Shown here piece by piece: positions 56,803 through 64,000 of a stretch of DNA of 64,000 nt. The notes below the pieces were generated by a model. It saw only the letters and a program-made list of their open reading frames with translations, was not told the DNA's origin and did no database searches. The translations under genes were made by a program, and so were the position numbers. Every line of letters begins with the position of its first letter. Positions within the stretch are counted from its first letter, which is position 1. The stretch comes from Solirubrobacterales bacterium (GTDB taxonomy: Bacteria; Actinomycetota; Thermoleophilia; Solirubrobacterales; Solirubrobacteraceae): the NCBI GenBank assembly GCA_019241635.1, contig JAFAWR010000037.1, positions 1 through 64,000 on the forward strand. Reading direction: 5' to 3'.

Positions 56803-58884
56803 TTAGACCGCGACCTGCGAGCCGATTGTCACCGTGCGCTCGGTGGGGAGCGAGAAGTGCTCGATCGGGCTGGCCGCGTTCCGAGCCAGAGACATGAACA
56901 GCTTCTTGCGCCACAGGCTCATGCCCGGCGCGTCGGTGGGCGTGATCGTGATGCGCGACAGGAAGTAGGAGGCATGCTCGAGGTCGAGGGCGCGCTCGAG
57001 CAGGCCCTGCTTGCGAGCCAGGGCCAATGCCTGGGGGATGTTCTGGCGGTCTCGATAGCCGCAGCGCACGGTGAGGTGAATCACCTTGAACAGGCCGCGT
57101 CCGAGCAGCTCGCAGTAGAAGCGATCCTCGCTGTCCACGTGGGGCACACTGACCGTCTCAACCGACACGATCACGACCTTCTCGTGCATCGCATGGGCGT
57201 GCTCGACTTCGGCGCGCAGGGCCAGCGGCGTCGTCTCCTTGCCGGGGTTGAGGAAGATCGCGGTCCCGGGCACCCGCCGGATCGAGGGTTCGGCATCGGG
57301 CAGGCCGGCCAGGAACTGCGACAGGGGGCCCTCCTTGGCGATCCGGTTGGCGGTGACGATCTCGCGACCCTTGCGCCAGGTGATCATCCCGACCGAAACC
57401 ACCAGTCCCACGCCGAGCGGGACCCAGGCCCCGTGGGCGATCTTGGCCAGGTTCGCGCTGAAGAAGGCGACCTCGACGGTCAAGAACAGGGCGCCGAGGC
57501 CAGCGAGCTTCCAGACCGCCGTCCGCCACAGGTAGCGCGCCACGGCCAGGAACAGCAGCGTGTTGAGCACGAACGTGCCGGTGACCGCGACGCCGTACAT
57601 GTCGGCCAGGCGGGTCGAGCTCTGGAAAGCCAGCACCAACGCGATCACGCCGATGCACAGACCCCAGTTGATCACCGGGACGTAGATCTGACCCTCGAGC
57701 TTGGAGGTGTGCCGGATCTGGAGCCGGGGCAGGAACCCGAGTTGGACGGCCTGCCGGGCCACGGAGAACGAGCCGGTGATCGCGGCCTGCGACGCGATCA
57801 CCGTGGCCACCGTGGACAGGATGACCATGGCCAGCTGGCCCCATCCCGGAACCAACAGCAGGAATGGGTTGCTCACGTCGGACGGGTGGGACAGGATCAG
57901 CGCGCCCTGCCCGAGGTAGTTGAGGATCAGCGCGGGGAACACGATCGAGAGCCAGGTGACGCGGATCGGGCCGGCGCCGAAGTGCCCCCGGTCGGCATAC
58001 AGCGCCTCGGCGCCGGTGACCGCCAGCACGACCCCGCCGAGGGTCAGGAACGCCGCGACGCCGTGGTCGACCATGAAGCGCGCCCCCCAGATCGGCGAAA
58101 GAGCCTGGAAGACGCCAGGATGCTGGACGACCTCGTGGGCTCCGAGGATGCCCAGCACGACAAACCAGATCAGGAGGATCGGGCCGAACAGCCAGCCAAC
58201 GGCGCCGGTCCCGTGGCGCTGGATCGCGAAGAGCCCGAACAGGATCGCCACGGCCAGCGGGACCTCGAGGTGGGCCACGCTCGGCGCCGCCACGTTCAGC
58301 CCCTCGATCGCGGACATGACCGAGATGGCCGGGGTGATCATCCCGTCGCCGAAGAACAGCGCGGCACCGAAGATGCCCAGCGTGACCAGCACGGCGGCGT
58401 TCGGGACCTTACGGCGACGGATCAGCGCGGTGAGGGCCATGATCCCGCCGTCGCCACGGTTGTGGGCGCGCATGATGAAGCCGGCGTACTTGATCGTCAC
58501 CTCGATCATCAGCGCCCAGAAGATCAGCGAGACCACGCCGTACACGCCGGCCAGGGTGGTCTTGGCCGCGGCTCGGTGGGCGACGAAGATGGTCTGCTCG
58601 GTGTACAGCGGACTGGTGCCGATGTCGCCATAGACCACGCCCAGAGCACCCAGCGCGAGCACCGCGCGCGAGGCGTGGGCGACCACGTCGCGATCGTCGT
58701 CGTCCGCCCCGGGGGGACGGTGGCGCTCGCGAATCGGGGCCGGCGAGACCTGCCAGCGGCCGAGCTTGTGGGCCGCCTCGTTGAAGCTGCGCCGGACGCG
58801 CGCCTGCGGGCCCGCGCCGTTCGAGTCGTGCTCGAGCTTGTGGGCGGCCTCGTGGAGGCTCTGTCGCCGCTCGCCCCCGGTCAT
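56803..58884 (-). CDS. kup: KUP/Trk-family potassium uptake protein
   Basis: 693 residues from ATG 58884, about 12 membrane helices and a soluble C-terminal domain. KUP signature GVVYGDIGTSPLYT at about residues 78-91; other landmarks are GDGMITPAISVMSAIEG and YADRGHFG. Proton-coupled K+ uptake. The N-terminal cytoplasmic extension of about 70 residues is unusual: it contains two copies of EAAHKL separated by 20 residues (SLHEAAHKL and SFNEAAHKL), which are also similar at DNA level, so a recent internal duplication is likely. No regulator is near. Confidence 0.92.
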   Translation of the reverse strand: MTGGERRQSLHEAAHKLEHDSNGAGPQARVRRSFNEAAHKLGRWQVSPAPIRERHRPPGADDDDRDVVAHASRAVLALGALGVVYGDIGTSPLYTEQTIFVAHRAAAKTTLAGVYGVVSLIFWALMIEVTIKYAGFIMRAHNRGDGGIMALTALIRRRKVPNAAVLVTLGIFGAALFFGDGMITPAISVMSAIEGLNVAAPSVAHLEVPLAVAILFGLFAIQRHGTGAVGWLFGPILLIWFVVLGILGAHEVVQHPGVFQALSPIWGARFMVDHGVAAFLTLGGVVLAVTGAEALYADRGHFGAGPIRVTWLSIVFPALILNYLGQGALILSHPSDVSNPFLLLVPGWGQLAMVILSTVATVIASQAAITGSFSVARQAVQLGFLPRLQIRHTSKLEGQIYVPVINWGLCIGVIALVLAFQSSTRLADMYGVAVTGTFVLNTLLFLAVARYLWRTAVWKLAGLGALFLTVEVAFFSANLAKIAHGAWVPLGVGLVVSVGMITWRKGREIVTANRIAKEGPLSQFLAGLPDAEPSIRRVPGTAIFLNPGKETTPLALRAEVEHAHAMHEKVVIVSVETVSVPHVDSEDRFYCELLGRGLFKVIHLTVRCGYRDRQNIPQALALARKQGLLERALDLEHASYFLSRITITPTDAPGMSLWRKKLFMSLARNAASPIEHFSLPTERTVTIGSQVAV

Positions 58885-58892
58885 GTCTGTTC

Positions 58893-59447
58893 TCAGCCGC
58901 CGGCTCCGGCCGGCTGGAGCGCCGCAGCGGCGGCGCGCAAACGGCTCCCGAGGACCCCCGGGTCGCTCGGTTGGTAGAGCGGCCCGTTGCCGTCGATCAG
59001 CAGCAGCCGGATCAGCGCGACGCCGCGCGCGGCCACCGGGCCGGGGGCGCGCAGCCGGCGCTCGATCGAGGCGATCACCGCGCGGGCTTCGAGGACGTCC
59101 CCGGAGCGCGGGCGCACCGCGGCGGTGAAGACTGCGCCGCCGCTCCCGGCGCTGCGTAGCGCGCCGGCGAGTCCCGTCGCGACATGCTCACGGGTGCGCC
59201 GAGTGGTCAGGCGGCGCGCGCGCAACGCCAGCTCATCGCTGACCCAGGGCTCCTCGCCGGCGGCCAGCCGGCGATCGAGCTCGGTGGCGCGCCAGGCGAC
59301 GGTCAGCGCCAGGCCGAGCCGAGGCCGGCGCGAGCGTCCGCGTTTGGGCCGGGCGTTGCTTGGGCGTGCTGCGCCCGGGCGGATTGAGACCCCGGCGCGA
59401 CTGTCTTCCAGACCAAAGCCGCGAGGGCGGGAGCGTGCATATGACAC
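58893..59447 (-). CDS. Uncharacterised basic protein
   Basis: 184 residues from GTG 59447, with GAGGCAAGG upstream. Arg-rich, probably soluble and helical: LTVAWRATELDRRLAAGEEP and LRARRLTTRRTREHVATGL are the best-ordered segments, and the C-terminal part (about 120-180) is Ala/Leu-rich. It ends 8 nt before the kup start on the same strand, so it is likely co-transcribed. No known family recognised. Confidence 0.65.
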   Translation of the reverse strand: MSYARSRPRGFGLEDSRAGVSIRPGAARPSNARPKRGRSRRPRLGLALTVAWRATELDRRLAAGEEPWVSDELALRARRLTTRRTREHVATGLAGALRSAGSGGAVFTAAVRPRSGDVLEARAVIASIERRLRAPGPVAARGVALIRLLLIDGNGPLYQPSDPGVLGSRLRAAAAALQPAGAGG

Positions 59448-59588
59448 CTTGCCTCGATGCTGGCAGTGGCCCCGTCAAGAAGCCATGAAATATCCGGCCG
59501 CCGCCGTAGAGATTTCGTCAAGATCGGGCCGCGCCGCTGCCTGGCGGAGCCGGCCAGTTGCATCTCCGTAACTTGTGTGAACATCAGG

Positions 59589-59608
59589 TGACTTGTATTG
59601 ACAAGTCA
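59589..59608. promoter_or_regulatory. Probable GntR (HutC/PhnF-type) operator upstream of phnD
   Basis: TGACTTGT - attg - ACAAGTCA: perfect 8-bp arms, 52 nt before the phnD start. The core TTGTATTGACAA resembles HutC-subfamily operators (GT-N-TA-N-AC type). The PhnF-like regulator at 62397 is the natural ligand. The rest of the 213-nt intergenic region shows no other clear feature. Confidence 0.7.
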
Positions 59609-59660
59609 GCGGATCAAGATGATCCTCAGAGGCGACACCTAGCTCGGGGGTACCACGACG

Positions 59661-60623
59661 ATGAAGAAAGTCGCCTGCACAATCGTGCTGGCCGGACTCG
59701 TGCTGGCCGGCTGCGGATCGAGCTCGTCGAGCTCATCAACCTCATCGACGACGAAAGCGGCCAACGCCGCCAACACGTCCAAGGCATCGTCGGGTGCCGG
59801 CTGCCCGAACGGCGCGGTCCAGTTCGCGGTCGAGCCCTATGACACGGGCCCGGCGCTCGAAGCGGCCTACAAGTCGCTGGCCAGCGACCTGAGCGCCAAG
59901 CTGGGCTGCCCGGTGAAGCTCATCATCTCCAACACGTACGTCGACGAGATCGAGACGATGCGCGCCGGGAAGATCGATATGGGCGAGTTCGGACCGCTCG
60001 GCTACGTCCTGGCCCACCAGATCGCCGACGCTCAGCCGGTGGCGGCGTTCGGTGACGTCAACGGCAAGCCCGACACCTACACCGCCGGCATCTGGGTGCC
60101 GAAAAGCTCGCCGATCACGAGCCTCAAGCAGCTGGCGGGCAAGACACTGGCCCTGTCGAGCACCACGTCGACCTCGGGTGGTCTATATCCGATCTCCGCT
60201 CTAATCGCCGCGGGCTTCAAGTGCACCCCTTCCTCGTGCCAGGGAGTGAACATCAAGTTCGCGGGCAGTCACACCGCGACCCTGTTGGCTCTCACCCACG
60301 GAACGGTTGCCGCGGCGGAGGTGAACAGCCAGCAGCAGGCGTCCGCCACCAAGGCCCACGAGTTCAAGGCCAGCGACTACCGCGAGATCTGGAAGTCGAC
60401 CGACATCATCAACGATCCGATCACGGTAAGGGGAGACCTCCCGGCGGCGTTCCAGGCCAAGGTCAAGGCGGCGCTGCTGGGCCTCACCGCCCAGCAGGTG
60501 TCGACCGTCGACACCGAGCTCGGGACGGCCAACAACGGTCCGATGGTGGCGGCTAGCGACGCGCTCTACAACCAGGTCCGCGCGGTGGCCCAGACGGTTC
60601 ATCTCACGACCTCGGATCTCTGA
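59661..60623 (+). CDS. phnD: Phosphonate ABC transporter substrate-binding lipoprotein PhnD
   Basis: 320 residues. Signal with lipobox LVLAGCGS (Cys about residue 18), then a Ser/Thr-rich linker. The mature domain has the PhnD/SsuA-like periplasmic fold: EPYDTGPALEAAYKSL, DMGEFGPLGYVLAH, ALSSTTSTSGGLYPISALI and GTVAAAEVNSQQ, matching phosphonate/phosphite-binding proteins. It captures phosphonate for PhnCE. First gene of the phosphonate operon, preceded by a perfect operator. Confidence 0.9.
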   Translation: MKKVACTIVLAGLVLAGCGSSSSSSSTSSTTKAANAANTSKASSGAGCPNGAVQFAVEPYDTGPALEAAYKSLASDLSAKLGCPVKLIISNTYVDEIETMRAGKIDMGEFGPLGYVLAHQIADAQPVAAFGDVNGKPDTYTAGIWVPKSSPITSLKQLAGKTLALSSTTSTSGGLYPISALIAAGFKCTPSSCQGVNIKFAGSHTATLLALTHGTVAAAEVNSQQQASATKAHEFKASDYREIWKSTDIINDPITVRGDLPAAFQAKVKAALLGLTAQQVSTVDTELGTANNGPMVAASDALYNQVRAVAQTVHLTTSDL

Positions 60624-60645
60624 CCGGCGCGGGGATCGAGCGAAG

Positions 60646-61461
60646 GTGCCCACGGCGCCCGCAGTCCGAACATTTCCGGCCGTGGGGTCCGGGGCGGCAG
60701 CCGCGGACCCCCCGCTGGTGATCGAGGGAATCCGCAAGCGCTTCGGCGAGAACGAGGTGCTGGGGGGAGTCAGCCTGACCCTCAGGCGCGGCGAGCTGCT
60801 CGCCGTGTTAGGGGGAAACGGGTGCGGCAAGTCCACGCTCCTGCGCTGTGCAGTCCGGCTGCTCGATCCCGATGCGGGGAGCGCCCGGTTGTGCGGCCAG
60901 GATCTGGCCGCGCTGCGGGGTCGGTCGCTGCGGATGGCCCGGCGCGAGGCCGCCGTGGTCTTCCAGCAGATCGCGCTGGTCAAGCAGCGCTCTGCGCTCG
61001 AGAACGTGTGTTGCGGTGCGCTGGCCCAGATGTCCCTGGGCCGTTCGCTCAGCACGACCGCCTTCCCGACCGAGGTGCGTGACCGGGCGGCGATGGCTCT
61101 GCAGCGCGTGGGGATGCTCGACAAGGCCTGGCAGCGGGCTGGAACGCTGTCGGGCGGCCAGGCCCAGCGGGTGGCGATCGCCCGCGCGTACTGTCAGCAG
61201 GCCACGGTGATCCTGGCCGACGAGCCGGTGTCCGCGCTCGACCCGCGGGCGGCCGAGGAGGTCATGGAGCTCCTCGCCGATCTGGCCCACAGCGACGGAC
61301 TGGCTGTGCTGGCGGTGCTCCACCAGCCAGAGCTCGCGCTCCGACACGCCGATCGCGTGCTCGGCATGCGGCTGGGAGCGTTCGCCTTCGACAAGCGGCC
61401 GGACGAGGTCGCGCCCGAGGAGATCGAGGCCCTGTACGTGCACCTGCACGAGGCCGCCTGA
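60646..61461 (+). CDS. phnC: Phosphonate ABC transporter ATP-binding protein PhnC
   Basis: 271 residues from GTG 60646. Walker A GGNGCGKST, signature LSGGQAQRVAIARA, Walker B VILADEPVSALD, H-loop VLHQPEL. Its order between PhnD and PhnE assigns it to phosphonate import. 22 nt follow the phnD stop; the phnE start comes 2 nt after its own stop. Confidence 0.9.
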   Translation: MPTAPAVRTFPAVGSGAAAADPPLVIEGIRKRFGENEVLGGVSLTLRRGELLAVLGGNGCGKSTLLRCAVRLLDPDAGSARLCGQDLAALRGRSLRMARREAAVVFQQIALVKQRSALENVCCGALAQMSLGRSLSTTAFPTEVRDRAAMALQRVGMLDKAWQRAGTLSGGQAQRVAIARAYCQQATVILADEPVSALDPRAAEEVMELLADLAHSDGLAVLAVLHQPELALRHADRVLGMRLGAFAFDKRPDEVAPEEIEALYVHLHEAA

Positions 61462-61463
61462 TC

Positions 61464-62315
61464 ATGTCGATCGATGCCCCGATCGGAGCCGCCGGGCCCG
61501 GAGCCACGGCCACCCCGCGACTTCCCCCTCGGACGCGGGCCACGCGCAGTCGCCTGATCGCCTATGGCGCCGTAGCTGTCGTGCTCGGTCTGCTGATCTT
61601 CTCGTGGATCGATGCGCAAGGCTCGGTGACGCAGTTCTTCGATGGTCTGTTCGCTCGCAAGGGACTGTTCCGCGATGTCGTCCCGCACTCGCTGCCGCCC
61701 GATCTGAGCGCACTGTGGGGAGGGGTTCGCGCGGCGGTGACCACACTGGCCATCGCGATCCTGAGCATCGCCTTTGGGCTGATCGGCGCGATCGCGATGC
61801 TGCCGCTGGCCGCGCGCAACATCACCCCGTCGCGCCCGCTGTACGAGCTGGCCCGCGTTGTCCAAGCCATCCTGCGGGCGATTCCCGAGCTGATCATGCT
61901 GCTGTTCTTCCTGATCGTGTTCGGGTTCACACCGTTCGCCGCAGTGGTGGCACTGACCTTCCACGGCATCGGCGTGAAGGGTAAGCTGTTCGCCGAGGCG
62001 GTAGAGGAGATGGAAATGGCGCCGGTCGAGGCGCTGCGGGTGGCGGGAGCCAGCCGGATTCAGGTGTTCCTGCACGCCGTGCTCCCCGGCGTGCGCAACA
62101 CGCTGCTGGCGCTCACCATGTACCGCCTGGACGCCAATTTCCGCTCGGCGGTGACCCTCGGCGCGGTGGGAGGCGGCGGGATCGGCTTCCTGATCGACAA
62201 CGAGCTGAACGCGTTCCAGTTCAAGATCGTCTGTACGTACATGATCGTGCTGGTGGTGTTCGTGCTGGCCATCGAGCGGGTCTCGACGATCGTCCGCGCG
62301 CGGCTGAATGCCTGA
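61464..62315 (+). CDS. phnE: Phosphonate ABC transporter permease PhnE
   Basis: 283 residues from ATG 61464. Roughly six membrane helices; the EAA loop appears as VEEMEMAPVEALRVAGASR, and PELIMLLFFLIVFGFTPFAA is characteristic of PhnE. Forms the inner-membrane channel for the phosphonate system. The next gene, a GntR regulator, follows after about 80 nt. Confidence 0.9.
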   Translation: MSIDAPIGAAGPGATATPRLPPRTRATRSRLIAYGAVAVVLGLLIFSWIDAQGSVTQFFDGLFARKGLFRDVVPHSLPPDLSALWGGVRAAVTTLAIAILSIAFGLIGAIAMLPLAARNITPSRPLYELARVVQAILRAIPELIMLLFFLIVFGFTPFAAVVALTFHGIGVKGKLFAEAVEEMEMAPVEALRVAGASRIQVFLHAVLPGVRNTLLALTMYRLDANFRSAVTLGAVGGGGIGFLIDNELNAFQFKIVCTYMIVLVVFVLAIERVSTIVRARLNA

Positions 62316-62396
62316 TCGGCCGCGGCGCCGGTCGGCGCTTGCCTCGGAGCTGCCGGCGGGCCGGATCTGAGGGGACTGGCAGACTTGCGCCTCACC

Positions 62397-63164
62397 ATGT
62401 CCGCCACCTCGCCGCTGCCGCGCCACGCGGCCATCGCCCAGGAGCTTCGCGACGCGATCCGCAGCGGCGAGTATCCGCCGGGCTCGCCGCTCCCATCCGA
62501 GGCGCGACTCTCGGAGCGCTACAAGGTCTCCCGCGGGACCGTCCGCCACGCCCTGTCGGCGCTGCGGGTCGAGGGCCTCATCGGGGGTGGACGCGGACGC
62601 ATGCCGGTGGTACGGCGCTCCGGACTGGCCCAGAGCTTCGACCAGCTGGTGTCGTTCACGCTGTGGGCCCGGCAGCTGGGCCGAGCTCCCTCGGCACGAA
62701 CGCTCGAGCTGGCCCGCAGACCGGCGGACCCCGAATCCGCCGAGCAGCTTGGCCTCGATCCCGGTACGGCGGTGTTCCAGTACAAGCGCCTGCGGCTGCT
62801 AGACGGCGAGCCGGTGATGATCGAACGCACGACGATGATCGAGCCGGTTGGTCGTCTTCTGCTCGACTGCGATCTCGACGGCGGATCGGTGTACGGCCAA
62901 CTCGCGGCGCGCGGGATCGAGTTCAGCGAGGCCGATCAGACGATCGCCGCGATCGCCGCGGGCGCCGACGATGCTGGGTTATTGCAGATCGCGCGGCGCG
63001 CACCGCTGCTCGAGGTGCGCCGGCGGGCGCTGGATCCCGCTGGCCGGGTGCTCGAGTGGGCGCGAGACCGCTACCGCGCTGACGCGTTCGAGATCACGAT
63101 CCACAATCAACACGCGCTGCCACGCTCGGGGGTGGCGCTGCGACCGGCGACGCAGGCGCGGTAG
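62397..63164 (+). CDS. GntR-family regulator, HutC/PhnF subfamily
   Basis: 255 residues from ATG 62397 (TTG 62385 is possible). N-terminal wHTH: AIAQELRDAIRSGEYPPGS, SEARLSERYKVSRGTVRHAL, GLIGGGRGRMPVV. The C-terminal UTRA ligand domain (about 90-240) has PGTAVFQYKRLRLLDGEPVMIE. It probably represses phnDCE at the operator at 59589 and releases it on binding a phosphonate or a breakdown product. Overlaps the 3' end of the convergent FAD oxidoreductase by 71 nt. Confidence 0.9.
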   Translation: MSATSPLPRHAAIAQELRDAIRSGEYPPGSPLPSEARLSERYKVSRGTVRHALSALRVEGLIGGGRGRMPVVRRSGLAQSFDQLVSFTLWARQLGRAPSARTLELARRPADPESAEQLGLDPGTAVFQYKRLRLLDGEPVMIERTTMIEPVGRLLLDCDLDGGSVYGQLAARGIEFSEADQTIAAIAAGADDAGLLQIARRAPLLEVRRRALDPAGRVLEWARDRYRADAFEITIHNQHALPRSGVALRPATQAR

Positions 63165-64000
63165 CTCCAGCCTTCGCCTTTAGGAGCTCGGCCAGCACCC
63201 GCGGGGCCAGCCCCATCGCCGTGGTCATCCCGACGCCGGATACGACCTCGACCACTCGCACGCCGGGATAGGGCGCGGTCACCATGAACGGATCGCCGGG
63301 CGCGTAGGGGTAGATGCCCTGCCAGCGCTCGCGAACGTGAAGGGCCTCGGTCCCCAGCAACCTCGACGCCTCGGCGAGTACCAGCCGGTCGAGCCGCTCG
63401 CAGGCGAAAGGCGCGGGCGGGTCACCGTAGTCGTGCGTGTCGCCCACGATCAGGTCCCCGCCGGGGAGCTGAGTGACGATCAGATGAATTCCCGCGGCGA
63501 CCAGCTCCGGATGCTCGGCTTCGATCCGCGCGCGCACTCGCTCGAAGCCGGCCTGGGCGGTGAACGCGGGATAGCGGAGCAGGCTCAGTCCGGTGAGGAG
63601 CGCTGGCAGGTATTGGCGGGCGCCGGGGGCGTTCACGCGCAGCATCTGAAGGCGGCAAAGCGTGAGCCCGTGGCGCTCGGGGCGCAGGTCGGCGGGGAGC
63701 GTCGGATAGCCCGGGCCCGGACAGATGACCGCGATGGGCGCGCGGACGACGAGCCGGTCGGCCTCGATCCGGCCGGGCCCCGCGCCGTGGACGTTCACCC
63801 CCCACAAGATCCGCGCGCCTGGATCCTGCTCGAAGAGCGCGGCGAGCCGCACCACCGCCTGGCGCGGATCGACTCGCACGTCGAGCGTGGCGTGCAGGGC
63901 ACCGCGCAGGCCCGCGGCAGGGATCGGTGCGAGCCTCGAGACCTCGCCCGCGCCGATCAGACGGGCCCCTCGCCGCTCGTCGCGGGCCACGCCTTCGAGC
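63094..64000 (-). CDS. FAD-dependent oxidoreductase, phosphonate-associated (TIGR03364-like), N-terminus beyond window
   Basis: At least 302 C-terminal residues; the reading frame is open to position 64000, so the FAD-binding N-terminus is missing. DAO-fold C-terminal half: GLRGALHATLDVRVDPRQAV, PVAVICPGPG-like IAVICPGPGYPTLP, ERWQGIYPYAPGD, VVEVVSGVGMTTAMGLAP. TIGR03364 proteins are known to accompany phosphonatase-like genes and phosphonate transporters and may oxidise aminoethylphosphonate derivatives. The assignment rests on context plus fold. Confidence 0.75.
   Translation of the reverse strand, partial: LEGVARDERRGARLIGAGEVSRLAPIPAAGLRGALHATLDVRVDPRQAVVRLAALFEQDPGARILWGVNVHGAGPGRIEADRLVVRAPIAVICPGPGYPTLPADLRPERHGLTLCRLQMLRVNAPGARQYLPALLTGLSLLRYPAFTAQAGFERVRARIEAEHPELVAAGIHLIVTQLPGGDLIVGDTHDYGDPPAPFACERLDRLVLAEASRLLGTEALHVRERWQGIYPYAPGDPFMVTAPYPGVRVVEVVSGVGMTTAMGLAPRVLAELLKAKAGATAPASPVAAPPPSVAARVDCGS

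Noticed and set aside
1-64000. CRISPR arrays, tRNA and rRNA genes, insertion sequences
   Set aside because: No regularly spaced repeats, cloverleaf sequences, rRNA segments or transposase motifs were seen in any intergenic region on either strand.

Overview
This is a high-GC, gene-dense chromosomal segment, most likely from an actinobacterium of the Thermoleophilia/Solirubrobacterales type. The grounds are the strong G/C bias at third codon positions, many GTG and TTG starts, an acyl-chain gene order shared with mycobacteria (thiolase, long FabG4-type reductase, HtdX-type MaoC dehydratase), two secreted proteins with NSVGTAQLQ-type repeats, and many start codons preceded at 6-9 nt by a TANNNT box, as expected for leaderless actinobacterial transcripts. 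The taxonomic call is an inference; no rRNA gene is present. No CRISPR array, prophage, transposase, tRNA or rRNA gene was found.

Left part (1-14.5 kb): a partial Fpg/Nei-type DNA glycosylase; an APH-like kinase coupled to a HAD phosphatase (the pair fused in eukaryotic ACAD10) and a lipoprotein; a phosphate uptake locus (pstS on minus, pstC-pstA-pstB on plus, no phoU); three proteins sharing zinc ribbons, one of them a phosphoesterase-fold protein with altered catalytic residues; cyclophilin; two paralogous secreted repeat proteins; a DEAD-box RNA helicase.

Middle (14.5-36.6 kb): an MFS drug exporter plus MarR regulator with a likely operator; a member of an uncharacterised paralogous family in a long antisense overlap with marR; a large secreted Cys-rich protein; a Tat-exported DyP peroxidase; the thiolase-FabG4-MaoC operon under an 18-bp perfect palindrome; an SDR and a second MFS exporter; and a 2-oxoacid dehydrogenase and lipoylation cluster (E1 alpha, E1 beta, E2, lipB, lipA) into which an AbiEi/DUF559-type gene is inserted in the opposite orientation. 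The encoded lipoyl synthase lacks one conserved auxiliary-cluster cysteine. A Tim44-domain membrane protein, a rhomboid protease and a D,D-carboxypeptidase follow.

Right part (36.6-64 kb): a second member of the unknown paralogous family beside a Crp-like regulator; an orphan molybdenum-hydroxylase large subunit; a secreted beta-helix-like protein with no usable start codon; divergent VIT-type iron transporter and Fur-family regulator; a long co-directional run from quinone oxidoreductase through phospholipase C-like enzyme, acyl-CoA ligase, aldo-keto reductase, cupin, PEP-mutase/isocitrate-lyase-like enzyme and fused PabB-PabC to a degenerate SDR; two MFS proteins, a methyltransferase, an M24 peptidase and a KUP potassium transporter; and at the right edge a phosphonate uptake and use locus (phnD-phnC-phnE, a HutC/PhnF-type GntR regulator with a perfect operator upstream of phnD, and a partial FAD oxidoreductase of the phosphonate-linked type).

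The intergenic regions are unusually structured. Long fold-back palindromes of about 168, 158 and 78 bp lie between genes, and one intergenic region holds four alternating copies of a GCGTCACG motif. No intergenic stretch exceeds 300 bases.
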